A stretch of DNA of 64,000 nt from Planctomycetota bacterium (GCA_027021385.1 JALUUL010000076.1:1-64000); one strand, 5' to 3'. Positions 1 to 8,206 are shown, numbered from the stretch's first letter. Translations and numbers: made by a program. The notes: generated by a model not told the origin, from the sequence alone.

Positions 1-127
1 GAAGCTGAAGGGGCGAGCTTTCGGGTACCGCAATCTCGACCGATTCATCCATGCCATCTATTTCCACAAAGGAGGGTTGGACATGCTCCCCGTATCAGCC
101 CGTCCCCACCGGAAACCCTGAAGAGCC
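1..127 (+). mobile_element. Right end of an ISL3-family-like insertion sequence
   Basis: Only the last part of the element is inside the window. A transposase C-terminus ends in TGA at 119-121, and GAAGAGCC follows at 120-127. Read inward from the other strand this is GGCTCTTC, which resembles the start of terminal inverted repeats in the ISL3 family. The adjacent 8 bases (GAAGATCG, 128-135) would be the target duplication if the end is right. The left end lies outside the window, so the repeat pair and duplication cannot be confirmed. Family assignment rests on the transposase tail; the exact boundary is inference. Confidence 0.5.
2..121 (+). CDS. ISL3-type transposase, C-terminal fragment (gene runs off the left edge)
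   Basis: Frame 2 is open from the window edge to TGA at 119-121 and reads K-L-K-G-R-A-F-G-Y-R-N-L-D-R-F, then A-I-Y-F-H-K-G-G-L-D near the stop. This basic, aromatic tail (R-A-F/Y-G-Y/F-R-N) is characteristic of ISL3-family DDE transposases, which usually end a few residues after it. About 39 residues are visible and none of the catalytic core. The stop overlaps the presumed terminal repeat. It is in the same frame as the next gene, 15 bases upstream of that gene's GTG. Confidence 0.65.
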   Translation, partial: KLKGRAFGYRNLDRFIHAIYFHKGGLDMLPVSARPHRKP

Positions 128-136
128 GAAGATCGA

Positions 137-1852
137 GTGGACCCTTCAGTGAGCAAGGAATCGAAATGGAATAGGATGGTTCTCCTAGTGCCATCCCTGG
201 CACTTGCTCTTGTCCTGATTTCATTCCTAGTGCCCTTATTTTGGAATGAAATTAGTCAAGATAATAATGTAGTTATTTCTGGCTCGGAGTATGAAGAAAA
301 TGAATTAAGAAAAAAGAACCCCACCCAAAACTCCGATCTCTCAGTATTAAAGCGTGTCCCTGAACCTGGTCTAGGTCCACCTTCGAGGCCTGGAGTCAAG
401 AAAGATGACTCTACAGCGGAGATGCATTTCCTTGGGCAGGTTCTTGGGCCACAAGGGCCGGTTGAAGGGGCTGTGGTTTATTCTTTGGCTTCTGCTAATC
501 AGAGCGGAGAAGGGAAGGAAACGTTTGCTGTGCTCCCTACCCTTCCGCCTTTGCATGAATGTATCGCAGAAAGCCGCTCTGATTCCCATGGTCTCTTCAA
601 ATTGCCGGTCCCCGGGAAATGGGCTTCGATGCCAATGAATATTATCGCCATCAAGCCTGGTTACCTGCGAGGGTCCGTTTCGGGAATCCGCTGGCAACTT
701 GGAATGCCAAAAATTCGGATTTTTCTTACCCGTGGCATGAGCATCAGTGGGAAGGTCCAGGATCCAACCGGGAAACCTGTTCCAGGTCTGATGGTTATAG
801 CGACGACCGATTTAAGAGCGAGATCAAGGAGCCTACGAGCCAGGAAGAACTATTCAAACCTAATCAATGCTCGACCGAACAGAATAGATTCATTTTTCTT
901 CTCTGAGGCGAAAAGCACTCAGGATGGATCTTTTTCTATCCATGGATTGGCCCCTGGTGAATATATACTCAATGTTGCTGGTGATGCTCCATGGGTTATG
1001 AGGGAACATCCTGCGGTTCTTGCTGGATCCGAGAATCTTCTTGTGATCGTTTCCAGGGCTTGTCGGTTTATGATCGCCGCCAGAGATCACTCTTCTGGAA
1101 AGCCGGTCGGAAGGTTTCAGGTTTTCGTGACTGTCGAGGATGGTTCTGGGGAAAAGACCTCCATAATGCTGACAGGCAAGAACAATGGAATCGATTTCTT
1201 TCATTCCGATCGGAAGAGAACTGAAGGGTCCATATTTTATAAGTTTGAAATTGTCGCCGATGGGTATATTAATGCGCTAGGAACTCTGCAATGTGATAAT
1301 AGAGGAGAAACGCATCGTTTGTCTGTTTTCCTTGAGAAGAAACAAGCAGTCTCGGTGCGATGCACCGTTCTTGATCCGATGGGTCGGAAAATCAAGGATT
1401 ATAGCGTTTGGGTTTCTTCACCAAAAGAGCTTTCCTTTCATCAGGTTCCTGTTGATCATTCACCTTCTGGAGAGGCAATCATTGAGATGGTTCCCGGGGA
1501 TTGGCTTTTGAAAGTACATCCTAAGTATTCCTTTCCCGGTTCCAGATTTACACCCAGGCTACTTCGAATAAAGAAAAGTAACAATGCGAAAGTATCGATC
1601 AAGCTTAGGAGTGAAGCTTCTTTGATCCTTGACATGCAAAGACTTCATATGCAACGAAAAGTTAAGGAGATTACATTTCGATCCAAGCGTGGCCTGCTAC
1701 GCATTCCAAGGCCTGCTGATGCCATGGATGGGATTATTCAGTTTGTATTTGTTACACCCGGAGAATGGGAAGTTGTTATCCAAGGTCCTGGGATGAAGAC
1801 TTTGAGAAAGAATCTGACAATAATGCATGGAGAAAACTACTTGAAGTTCTAA
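137..1852 (+). CDS. Membrane-anchored protein with carboxypeptidase-regulatory-like domains, AT-rich
   Basis: 571 residues from GTG at 137; an ATG at 176 is an equally plausible start and begins just before the membrane segment. A hydrophobic helix at about residues 15-36 is followed by a long outside region with several beta-rich modules. One contains G-K-V-Q-D-P-T-G-K-P-V-P-G (about 205-217), typical of carboxypeptidase regulatory-like (CarboxypepD_reg) domains, and A-P-G-E-Y-I-L lies near residue 270. No catalytic motif is visible, so it is probably a surface or adhesion-type protein. Its base composition is near balanced and rich in AT-ending codons, unlike every other gene here, and it begins within 10 bases of the insertion-element end. 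Both facts suggest recent transfer. The N-terminus may have been altered by the insertion. Function unknown. Confidence 0.7.
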   Translation: MDPSVSKESKWNRMVLLVPSLALALVLISFLVPLFWNEISQDNNVVISGSEYEENELRKKNPTQNSDLSVLKRVPEPGLGPPSRPGVKKDDSTAEMHFLGQVLGPQGPVEGAVVYSLASANQSGEGKETFAVLPTLPPLHECIAESRSDSHGLFKLPVPGKWASMPMNIIAIKPGYLRGSVSGIRWQLGMPKIRIFLTRGMSISGKVQDPTGKPVPGLMVIATTDLRARSRSLRARKNYSNLINARPNRIDSFFFSEAKSTQDGSFSIHGLAPGEYILNVAGDAPWVMREHPAVLAGSENLLVIVSRACRFMIAARDHSSGKPVGRFQVFVTVEDGSGEKTSIMLTGKNNGIDFFHSDRKRTEGSIFYKFEIVADGYINALGTLQCDNRGETHRLSVFLEKKQAVSVRCTVLDPMGRKIKDYSVWVSSPKELSFHQVPVDHSPSGEAIIEMVPGDWLLKVHPKYSFPGSRFTPRLLRIKKSNNAKVSIKLRSEASLILDMQRLHMQRKVKEITFRSKRGLLRIPRPADAMDGIIQFVFVTPGEWEVVIQGPGMKTLRKNLTIMHGENYLKF

Positions 1853-1997
1853 GGTTATGCGTCGATCGCAACGACGTGATGCGTGGATCGTTCTTCAGGA
1901 ACCACATCGAGCATAGGGGGGGCTTCTTCTGTTCGGAGTTTCCCCGACTGAGTATCTTGAAAGAGAACACCAGTGACTGGGACATTACCCCTTCTGA

Positions 1998-2324
1998 ACG
2001 GGGTGGTGGGGCGCTTGCACCGAGATCGAGGTCTGGACGCTTGATCCGCCGGCCTTCTTCTATGTCTTCTTCTCCTTCCAGGAGATGAGGATCCCCTTGA
2101 AATCCGGGGAAGTCTGGTGGCTGAACCCCCTGACGATGGCGATGGGGCCGATGATCCTCTTGATTCGGGGGATGCCCGATCCCTACCACCGCAAGTACTC
2201 CTTCCCCATCCCATACATCCCATCATTGAAAGGGAAGACCCTGTACACCCAGGCCGCCGTCTACACCCCGACGACCGAGGCCCTGGTCCACGTCACCGGC
2301 GTCATGGTCGACAGGATCTGGTGA
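1998..2324 (+). pseudogene. 3' remnant of a GC-rich secreted protein gene (C-terminal beta domain)
   Basis: The frame is open from just after a stop at 1995-1997 to TGA at 2322-2324. It starts with no start codon (TGWWGACTEIEVWTL) and passes through an internal ATG at 2085. The end (L-K-G-K-T-L-Y-T-Q-A-A-V-Y-T-P) matches the pattern of C-terminal domains of planctomycete-type exported proteins, where a G-x-x-L-Y-x-Q-A motif precedes a short strand tail; the 631-residue protein at 60.9-62.8 kb ends in a comparable way. Composition is GC-rich like the chromosome, unlike the gene before it. The 5' part appears lost or replaced, plausibly by the AT-rich insertion. Bases 1853-1997 hold no gene I can support. 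Confidence 0.5.
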
Positions 2325-2373
2325 GCGCATCGGAAGGGAGGAGACCCTATGCTGGGTTCCCGGTATACCCACG

Positions 2374-3198
2374 ATGAAGGGCGAACTCCTACATGTCTTC
2401 CGGAATACCCCCTACGGGCGCGAGATCCTCGAGCGGTCGATCCATGCCTGCAGACTTTCCGGCCGGAAACTGGCGATCTATCTGCCCGAATCCCCGCGCT
2501 TCCTGATGTATTTCGAGGGCGCGATCGCGACCGTGAACCTCGATCGCGAATTCTTGAGGAACCGTGAGGGGGCGCGGGACTACCTCGAGGGGGCTCTCGG
2601 GAGGGAGGGGATCGAGTGGCGGCTTCTCGAAATCCGTTCCTACACCCGTAAGGTCCTTCCCGAGATCCCGACCGATTTCGACTTCATGACCTGCCCGAGG
2701 TCCTTGACGGACCTCTCGACGAGGATCGGGCTGGGATACCTGGGACCCAGGGTTCGGGAAATCGTCGCGCAAGCCTCCTTTCCGGTCTTCATCCCGGGGC
2801 AGACCTCATCCCCCTGGAGGGAGATCGCCTGCTTCTATGGGGGGTCCGAACATTCGGCCCGCGCCCTGAGGATCGCGCTGGATTTGGCGGAGAGGGGGGC
2901 CGTCCCGCTCAGGGTCTGGACCTTGGACGAGGGGCCCGGGGAGGATGGCTACCGGACTCTCCTCGAGAGGCAGGGGCTCCATGCGCCCCTCCACCTCGGA
3001 AGAGGGCGTTGGGGGTTCCTGAGCGGTTCGGACCTCCGGGATTCGTTGAACGTCATCGGGGGCGAGGCTCTCGTCGTTTGCGGGGCCTTCGGACATTCGA
3101 AGGCGCGCGAACTGTTCTTCGGGTCCTTCGCCGAAACTCTCCAGACCGTCCTTCCGAACACGCTCCTCCTCGTCGGCCCGAAGGTCCGGACGAGCTGA
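2374..3198 (+). CDS. Universal stress protein (UspA-like), tandem-domain size
   Basis: 274 residues, about twice the length of a single Usp domain. The C-terminal half ends in A-L-V-V-C-G-A-F-G-H-S-K-A-R-E-L-F-F-G-S, which fits the ATP-binding G-x2-G-x9-G-S/T signature of ATP-binding Usp proteins, followed by a T-L-L-L-V-G strand. The first half (about 1-140) has the size of a degenerate Usp domain without the signature. Start ATG at 2374. A stronger ribosome site (GGAAGGGAGGAG, about 2332-2343) precedes an out-of-frame ATG at 2349, so translation may begin less efficiently here, or a frame error may hide a longer N-terminus. Such proteins bind ATP and act in stress survival. Function by family only. 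Confidence 0.75.
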   Translation: MKGELLHVFRNTPYGREILERSIHACRLSGRKLAIYLPESPRFLMYFEGAIATVNLDREFLRNREGARDYLEGALGREGIEWRLLEIRSYTRKVLPEIPTDFDFMTCPRSLTDLSTRIGLGYLGPRVREIVAQASFPVFIPGQTSSPWREIACFYGGSEHSARALRIALDLAERGAVPLRVWTLDEGPGEDGYRTLLERQGLHAPLHLGRGRWGFLSGSDLRDSLNVIGGEALVVCGAFGHSKARELFFGSFAETLQTVLPNTLLLVGPKVRTS

Positions 3199-3350
3199 GT
3201 CCGGAACCATTGGGCCCGAGGCCGATCTTCCAAGGGTTCTCGTGTTCTCCGGCGCTATGCTCAGGGCGCGCGGGGCGAAGGCCCGCGCTTCCGGGTAGGG
3301 AGCCGGGATCGGGCCCGGCGGGTTCGTTGCGGACGAGGGAGGGCCGAACC

Positions 3351-4571
3351 TTGACGAAGGACGCATGGCGCGTGGAAGGGGGGGGAGAGGCCGCCTTCCT
3401 CGGGCTTCGGTGCAGCGCCTGTTCCGGATTCCTCGAGGCCGATCGTCTCCGGGGGGCCTGCCCCGACTGCGGCTCGCCCCTTCGGGCCGAGTACGACTGC
3501 GGGGCGCTCGCGGGGGCCTTGACGCCGTACACGGTGGCGGCGCGCCCTCGGGGGCTCTGGCGCTGGAGGGAACTCCTGCCCCTTCCCCCGGGGCATGATC
3601 CCGTCACCTTCTCGGAGGGGGACTGCCCCCTCCTCGAACTCCCGGAACTCGCCCGGGATCTCGGGCTCGGGGACGGCAGGCTCCTCGTCCTCGACGAGAG
3701 CCGGAACCCGACCGGGAGCTTCAAGGCGCGGGGGATGAGCGTCGCCGTGTCGATGGCGAAGCATCTCGGGGCGACGGCCCTCTGCGCCCCGACGGCCGGG
3801 AACGCCGGGAGCGCCCTCGCCCTCTACGGGGCCCGCGCGGGTCTGCCGGTCCACCTCGCGATGCCCGCCGACGCCCCCCCTCTCGCCCGACTGGAGGCCG
3901 AACTCTTCGGAGCACGGGTCCGCCTCGTCGAGGGGACGATCGCCGACTGCGGGAAGGCCCTGCGGGGCGAGGCCGAGGCGAAGGGCTGGTTCGACCTCTC
4001 GACCTTGAAGGAGCCTTATCGGCTCGAGGGGAAGAAGACGATGGGCTTCGAGATCGCCGAGGCGCTCGGGTACGACCTTCCCGACGTCGTCCTCTGCCCG
4101 ACGGGGGGCGGGACCGGCCTCCTGGGCATCTGGAAGGCCTTCGACGAACTCCGCCGGCTCGGATGGATCCCCGAGGGGGCGACCCTCCCGAGGATGGTCG
4201 CCGTGCAGACGGAAGGGTGCGCCCCGATCGTCCGGGCCTTTTCCGCGGGCGAAGAGGAGCCCATGCCTCCCCGCGCTCCGCGGACCCGGGCCGCGGGGCT
4301 CAGGGTGCCCGCCCCGGCCGGGGGGAAATGGATCCTCGAGGTTCTCCGGGAGAGCCGGGGCGCGGCGGTCGCGGTCTCCGACGAGGCCCTGCTCGAGGGG
4401 GCGCGGAGGGCCGCGGCCCTCGAGGGCCTGTCGATGGCCCCCGAATCCGGGTCCTTGGTCCCGGCCCTCGCGCGGCTCCTGGAGGAAGGCCTCGTCCGCG
4501 GGGACGAGTGCGTCGTCCTCGTGAACACGGCCGGGGCCCTCAAGACTCCGGAGGTCTGGGCCCCGGTCTGA
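3351..4571 (+). CDS. thrC: Threonine synthase
   Basis: Converts O-phospho-L-homoserine to L-threonine with pyridoxal phosphate, the last step of threonine synthesis. 406 residues from TTG at 3351, chosen because GGGAGGG lies 7 bases upstream; longer upstream readings would overlap the previous gene and lack homology. An N-terminal zinc-ribbon (C21-x2-C24 and C37-x2-C40) is typical of the threonine synthase subtype with a rubredoxin-like knuckle. The PLP lysine is K125 in N-P-T-G-S-F-K-A-R-G. A-P-T-A-G-N-A-G-S binds the cofactor phosphate region, and C-P-T-G-G-G-T-G-L is the glycine loop. Stands alone, 152 bases after the stress protein. Confidence 0.9.
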   Translation: MTKDAWRVEGGGEAAFLGLRCSACSGFLEADRLRGACPDCGSPLRAEYDCGALAGALTPYTVAARPRGLWRWRELLPLPPGHDPVTFSEGDCPLLELPELARDLGLGDGRLLVLDESRNPTGSFKARGMSVAVSMAKHLGATALCAPTAGNAGSALALYGARAGLPVHLAMPADAPPLARLEAELFGARVRLVEGTIADCGKALRGEAEAKGWFDLSTLKEPYRLEGKKTMGFEIAEALGYDLPDVVLCPTGGGTGLLGIWKAFDELRRLGWIPEGATLPRMVAVQTEGCAPIVRAFSAGEEEPMPPRAPRTRAAGLRVPAPAGGKWILEVLRESRGAAVAVSDEALLEGARRAAALEGLSMAPESGSLVPALARLLEEGLVRGDECVVLVNTAGALKTPEVWAPV

Positions 4572-4627
4572 GTCCCCGGTTACATCGGGGAGGGGCCTCG
4601 GGCCGATAGGTCGGCGAGGTCTCCCCG

Positions 4628-4993
4628 ATGCTCTTCCATACCTGGACCTTCGCCGCCTTCGCCCTATTTCTCTACCCCCTCTACTGGATGCTCCGGAGGA
4701 GGGAGCAGAACCTCCTCCTGCTCGGCGCGAGCTGGTTCTTCTACGGGTACTGGGACTGGCGCTTCCTCGGGCTGATCTGGGCCTCGACCCTCGTCGACTA
4801 CTTCGCGGCGATCCGGATCGAGGAGAACCGGGACCCCGGGCGCCGCCGGGTCTGGCTCCTCGCGAGCGTGGGGACGAACCTCGGGATCCTCGGCTTCTTC
4901 AAGTACTGGAACTTCTTCAGCGAGAGCGCCGTCTCCGCCCTCGCCGTCCTCACCCTTCCTGGCGGCCGGGTCTTCCTCTACTTCCAGTTCTGA
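4628..4993 (+). pseudogene. MBOAT (AlgI-type) O-acyltransferase with its middle deleted
   Basis: 121 residues. The first ~105 match the N-terminus of AlgI-like membrane-bound O-acyltransferases: M-L-F-H-T-W-T-F-A-A-F, then W-F-F-Y-G-Y-W-D-W-R-F, D-Y-F-A-A and F-K-Y-W-N-F-F. Family members are about 450-500 residues, with the catalytic histidine in the second half. Here the reading jumps from the N-terminal region to V-F-L-Y-F-Q-F-stop, which resembles the usual C-terminal end of this family (F-I-Y-F-Q-F). This looks like an in-frame internal deletion of about 350 codons that keeps both ends. The protein lacks the catalytic histidine and should be inactive. The SGNH partner follows 6 bases later and is intact. 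Confidence 0.7.
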
Positions 4994-4999
4994 GGCCGC

Positions 5000-6121
5000 A
5001 TGGAGACCCCGCATCGAAGGAAGAACGGACGGCCGGCGGCTCGGCTCTTGAGCTTGGCCCTTTTCGTGCTCGTACCGGCGATCCTGCTCGGCCTGCTCGA
5101 GAGGAGCGCGAGGATGCGCTACGGGGGAGGGCGCCACTGGTATTCGTTGCATGGAGCCGAAGGGCGGGGGAGGGCCCCGGAGGTGATCTTCCTCGGCACG
5201 TCGAGGGTCGCCGGCGCGGTCGATCCCCAGGCCTTCCGGGACCGGATCCGGGAAGTCCGCGGCGAGGAGATCATCGCCTTCAACCTCGCGAGGCCGGGAT
5301 CGACCCTCGAGGAGCACCGCCTGGGCCTGCGCGCCCTCTGCCGGGAACATCCGGGGATCCTCCGGGGAACCGACGTGCTCCTCGAGGCCCCGGGCGGCCT
5401 GCCCGACCGATCGACGCCGCGGGACCTCTGGTTCGTTCCCCAGGCTTCCGGACACCTAGCCCCGCTGCTGCGCTTCGCGGATCTCGGGGACCTCTGGATG
5501 GTAGGCGCGGACCTCGAGACCTTCGCGCGCACGGCCCTGCTCTGGCTCAGTCGGCGCTCCGCGCTCCTCGAGAACCGCCGGCGGATCCGCGCCCGCTTCC
5601 TGTGCGGGGGCGGGAGGGCGACGGCCACGATCCTCGAGGCCTTGCTTCCGGTCCGCCCCGAGGCCCCGCTGCATCCCGACGAGAGCCTGGACCCCGGGGC
5701 GAGGGTCCGCGCCCGGAGGTCGGCCTACGCCTTCGCCCGGAGGAAGCTCCGGGAGGTCGTCGGCGCTCGGATCGCGCGACCGGCTCCTCCGGTCGACTGG
5801 AAGGAGACCTCCCTGGCGCGCCTGGCGGGCTTCCTCGCCTCGGTGGGGGCGCGTCTCGTCCTCTTCCCCATGCCGGTTAGCTCCGTCCAAGCGCGGGAAC
5901 TCGAGGTTCCGGCCCGGAGGACCGAACTCGCGAGTCTTCGATCCGCCCTGAAGCGATGGAAGGTCCCGATGCTGGCATGCAGGTTCGAGGTGAACGACGA
6001 GGACTTCCCCGATCTCTGGCATCTCCGCCTCCAGAGGAGGACGGAGTTCAGCCGAAACCTGGCCGAGGCCTGGATGAAGATCGCCCGCCGGAAGCGGGCG
6101 GCGACCCGCCCGCCGCGTTGA
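5000..6121 (+). CDS. SGNH-hydrolase-like membrane-anchored partner of an MBOAT acyltransferase
   Basis: 373 residues with an N-terminal membrane helix at about 15-32, so the bulk is probably outside the cytoplasmic membrane. G-T-S-R (S68 in F-L-G-T-S-R-V) is the expected nucleophile block, and D-L-W-H near residue 333 is a likely catalytic Asp-His pair, as in AlgX/AlgJ/DltD-like proteins paired with MBOAT acyltransferases. Such pairs acetylate exopolysaccharide or wall polymers. The gene directly follows the deleted MBOAT, so the pair is probably non-functional as a unit. Start ATG at 5000. Confidence 0.65.
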   Translation: METPHRRKNGRPAARLLSLALFVLVPAILLGLLERSARMRYGGGRHWYSLHGAEGRGRAPEVIFLGTSRVAGAVDPQAFRDRIREVRGEEIIAFNLARPGSTLEEHRLGLRALCREHPGILRGTDVLLEAPGGLPDRSTPRDLWFVPQASGHLAPLLRFADLGDLWMVGADLETFARTALLWLSRRSALLENRRRIRARFLCGGGRATATILEALLPVRPEAPLHPDESLDPGARVRARRSAYAFARRKLREVVGARIARPAPPVDWKETSLARLAGFLASVGARLVLFPMPVSSVQARELEVPARRTELASLRSALKRWKVPMLACRFEVNDEDFPDLWHLRLQRRTEFSRNLAEAWMKIARRKRAATRPPR

Positions 6122-6235
6122 ACCGGGAGAACACGATGTCCGCGATACCCCCTCGGCCCTTCCCGGCAAGGTTGGGACGCTTGGAAGAATCTCCGTGCGT
6201 TCGAGGAGCGGTTCTCCTGAAACGGGGGCCTCGGG

Positions 6236-6460
6236 TCAATCCCCGAGAGCCTCGAGGATGCGTGCGTGCTCGGGGAAGCCCGAATCGTCCCGGTTCTTGT
6301 GCCAGATCGTCGTCCCGTCGGCCACGACGATGAAGTCCCCGCCTCCGCCGGGGATCAGCTCGATCTCGGCCTCGGGGTGCCGTTCACGGATCGCGGCGGC
6401 CAGACCAGTCGCCTGCGGTTCATAGTTTCAAGCGCTGCAGTATTCGATCGAGATCTTCAT
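6236..6460 (-). CDS. SelW/Rdx-family selenoprotein with in-frame UGA (Sec)
   Basis: 74 residues when the UGA at 6430-6428 is read as selenocysteine: M-K-I-S-I-E-Y-C-S-A-U-N-Y-E-P-Q-A. This gives the C-x-x-U redox motif (C8, U11) in exactly the place where SelW/Rdx proteins carry C-x-x-U or C-x-x-C. The rest also fits the small thioredoxin-fold family: I-P-G-G-G-G-D-F at 36-43, V-A-D-G at 46-49, I-W-H-K, and G-F-P-E at 61-64. GGAG lies 9 bases before the ATG. A hairpin follows the UGA at the expected distance (see 6393-6416). Conventional gene callers stop at the UGA and miss the gene. Probable thiol redox protein; partner unknown. Same strand as the phosphodiesterase-like gene 103 bases upstream. 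Confidence 0.8.
6393..6416 (-). promoter_or_regulatory. Putative bacterial SECIS hairpin after the Sec UGA
   Basis: In the mRNA, bases +12 to +35 after the UGA can fold as GC(A)GGC-GA...UC-(UG)-GCC-GC around a small loop. U-G-G-U-C-U falls 21-26 bases after the UGA. The E. coli fdhF element has A-G-G-U-C-U in its loop at nearly the same distance. The exact loop register is uncertain and the first two loop bases do not perfectly match the consensus G rule. Fold drawn by hand. Confidence 0.5.
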
Positions 6461-6563
6461 CCTTGGCTCTCCTGCTTGGATCCCCGGTCGGTCGGAAGAC
6501 CAGGGATCCTATCGGGCGCGGCGGGGGAGTGTCGAGAGCCGAGGCGGCCGGGGGAGCGGGGAG

Positions 6564-7736
6564 TCAGGGACCCGGGATGACGGCACCTTTCAGCTGTGGG
6601 GCCGCCCTCGGCTCGAAGCGGGGAAGATCGAGGCCGCAGAGTCCGGCGAGGGTGGCGGCGACCTGGGAGAGCGTGCTCGGAGTCTTGCGCCGTAGGCCCA
6701 GGGGCGGGGTGTCGGGGCCTAGCAGCGCGATCCAGGTCCATTCGCTTCCCCGGACCCGAGCGCCGTGGGAAGTCCATTCCGCTCCTCCCCCCCGGCCGTG
6801 GTCGGATGTGCAGACGAGGGTCGTCGAATCCCGGAGCGAAGGATCGCTCTGAACCTCGTCCCAGAGGAGGCGCAGGAAGCGGTCGGCGCGGTGGACGGCC
6901 TCCAGATGGAGATCGTAGCGCCTCCTGTGCGCCCAGTCGTCGGGCTCCCCGAGGGCGAGCCAGAGGACGCGGGGGCGGAGCGCGCGCAGGCAGGCGCGGG
7001 CCCCCTCGAAGCTGAAGGCGTCGAAACGCTCCCCTGTGCCGAGGGCGGGGGGGAGGGCGGCCGCGAGGTCGTCGAGGAGGCGAAGATCGTGTTCGAGGGT
7101 TGGGCCGATCTTCTTTCCGAGCCTTCCGAAGAACGGGGCCAGCGGACTCCAGCCCGCGTTCACCGGGACCCCGCTCCGCTTCTCGTGCAGGATGAACGGG
7201 AAGACGTCCCAGGAGCCGAAGACGGCCAGGGTCTCCCCGGGACCGTAGGTCCGCCGCAGGAGGTCGAAGACCGTGGGGTTCGGGTTCGGCCGCTTCGCGT
7301 TCGAGTCCAGGGAGAGGTCGACCCAGCCCATCGTCATCTCCGCGTATCCCGGATAGGAGAAGTTCCGGCCGTTCGTCACGCGGCAGGGAGATCCCGAGAG
7401 TCGGTGACCGAAGACCTGTCCGCGTTCGGCGATGGCGGACCAGAAGAACGGAAGGAGCTTCCGCCGGCGCACGACGGGATCGGGGTCGTCCCAGCGCGCA
7501 CGGGCCGCCTTCGCGTCGCGGACTCCCCCCTTCTTCCTGTCGAGGAGGGAGGGGTCTGCGCCCTGGAACAGCTCGGCCGGCCGGAGCCCGTCGATCGTCA
7601 CGAAGAGGACATGCCGTGTCCGGAGGTGGGCGTGGGCCGAGGGGTCCTCCTCGGAGACTCCCGGGGCCCGGCAGGCGGCGGGCGCGAAGGCCGCGAGGAC
7701 GGGAAGAAACCACCTGACTGCGTATCGCCGTTCCAT
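6564..7736 (-). CDS. Alkaline-phosphatase-superfamily lipoprotein (phosphodiesterase/nucleotide pyrophosphatase-like)
   Basis: 390 residues. The N-terminus has a signal with a lipobox-like A-P-A-A-C (C22). V-T-I-D-G-L-R-P (D49) and C-T-S-D-H-G-R-G-G-G near residue 330 are metal-ligand blocks of the alkaline phosphatase/type I phosphodiesterase fold. N-G-R-N-F-S-Y-P-G-Y-A-E near 125-136 is where the nucleophile Ser/Thr would lie. Start ATG at 7736 with GGAGGG 4 bases upstream. Probably hydrolyses a phosphate or sulfate ester in the periplasm; substrate unknown. Confidence 0.7.
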   Translation of the reverse strand: MERRYAVRWFLPVLAAFAPAACRAPGVSEEDPSAHAHLRTRHVLFVTIDGLRPAELFQGADPSLLDRKKGGVRDAKAARARWDDPDPVVRRRKLLPFFWSAIAERGQVFGHRLSGSPCRVTNGRNFSYPGYAEMTMGWVDLSLDSNAKRPNPNPTVFDLLRRTYGPGETLAVFGSWDVFPFILHEKRSGVPVNAGWSPLAPFFGRLGKKIGPTLEHDLRLLDDLAAALPPALGTGERFDAFSFEGARACLRALRPRVLWLALGEPDDWAHRRRYDLHLEAVHRADRFLRLLWDEVQSDPSLRDSTTLVCTSDHGRGGGAEWTSHGARVRGSEWTWIALLGPDTPPLGLRRKTPSTLSQVAATLAGLCGLDLPRFEPRAAPQLKGAVIPGP

Positions 7737-8206
7737 TCGACCCTCCAGGGGAACAGGGCTTCCAAGGACCTCCCGGAGCGCGGGATTCGAGGTTCTCCGG
7801 GAAAGGGGATCCGAAGGGATCCATGAAAGGGGGGGCCGAAGTCGGGATCAAACCTCAAGGGCACCGGGAACTTTGTTTCCGCCCTTCTCATGACCCTTAC
7901 GGCCTGAGTCTGCATGCTCCCGTCGGCCGAGATCCTGGCGGGAGGGATCGCTCTGCTCTTCTGAATCCCGGCCGGTCCTGGAAGAAACCAGGAAAAAGGG
8001 GAAGGGAAATCTTCCTCTCACATCCCGATCTTCCCTTGCCGGGGCCCGCTCTCGAGAGGGAAAGGGGGCGGTCACGACACACAGCGGATATGAAGAGTTT
8101 CTGAGATCGCTTCATTCTCCACTCCGATCGAGCCGATGGGTTCCTCACCAGAGATTGCTTCGAGGGTTCCCTCGGATTCCGGGAGTCAAAAGAGGGGGAA
8201 TGGAGT
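7737..8206. other. 470-base intergenic region between divergent genes
   Basis: Separates the minus-strand phosphodiesterase from the plus-strand histidine kinase and should hold both promoters. I see no coding pattern. A small inverted repeat, TCCTGG(6)CCAGGA at 7976-7993, is followed by an A-run on the plus strand, not a T-run. Just before the kinase start are GGGAGTC (about 8178-8184) and GAGGGGGAAT. No known riboswitch pattern was recognised. Confidence 0.5.

Noticed and set aside
2349-2567. ATG at 2349 with a strong ribosome site
   Set aside because: The 72-residue product is out of frame with the stress protein and has no plausible fold; the site may still serve the next start.
7976-7993. 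Inverted repeat read as a terminator
   Set aside because: It lies between divergent genes and is followed by A residues on the plus strand, not T.
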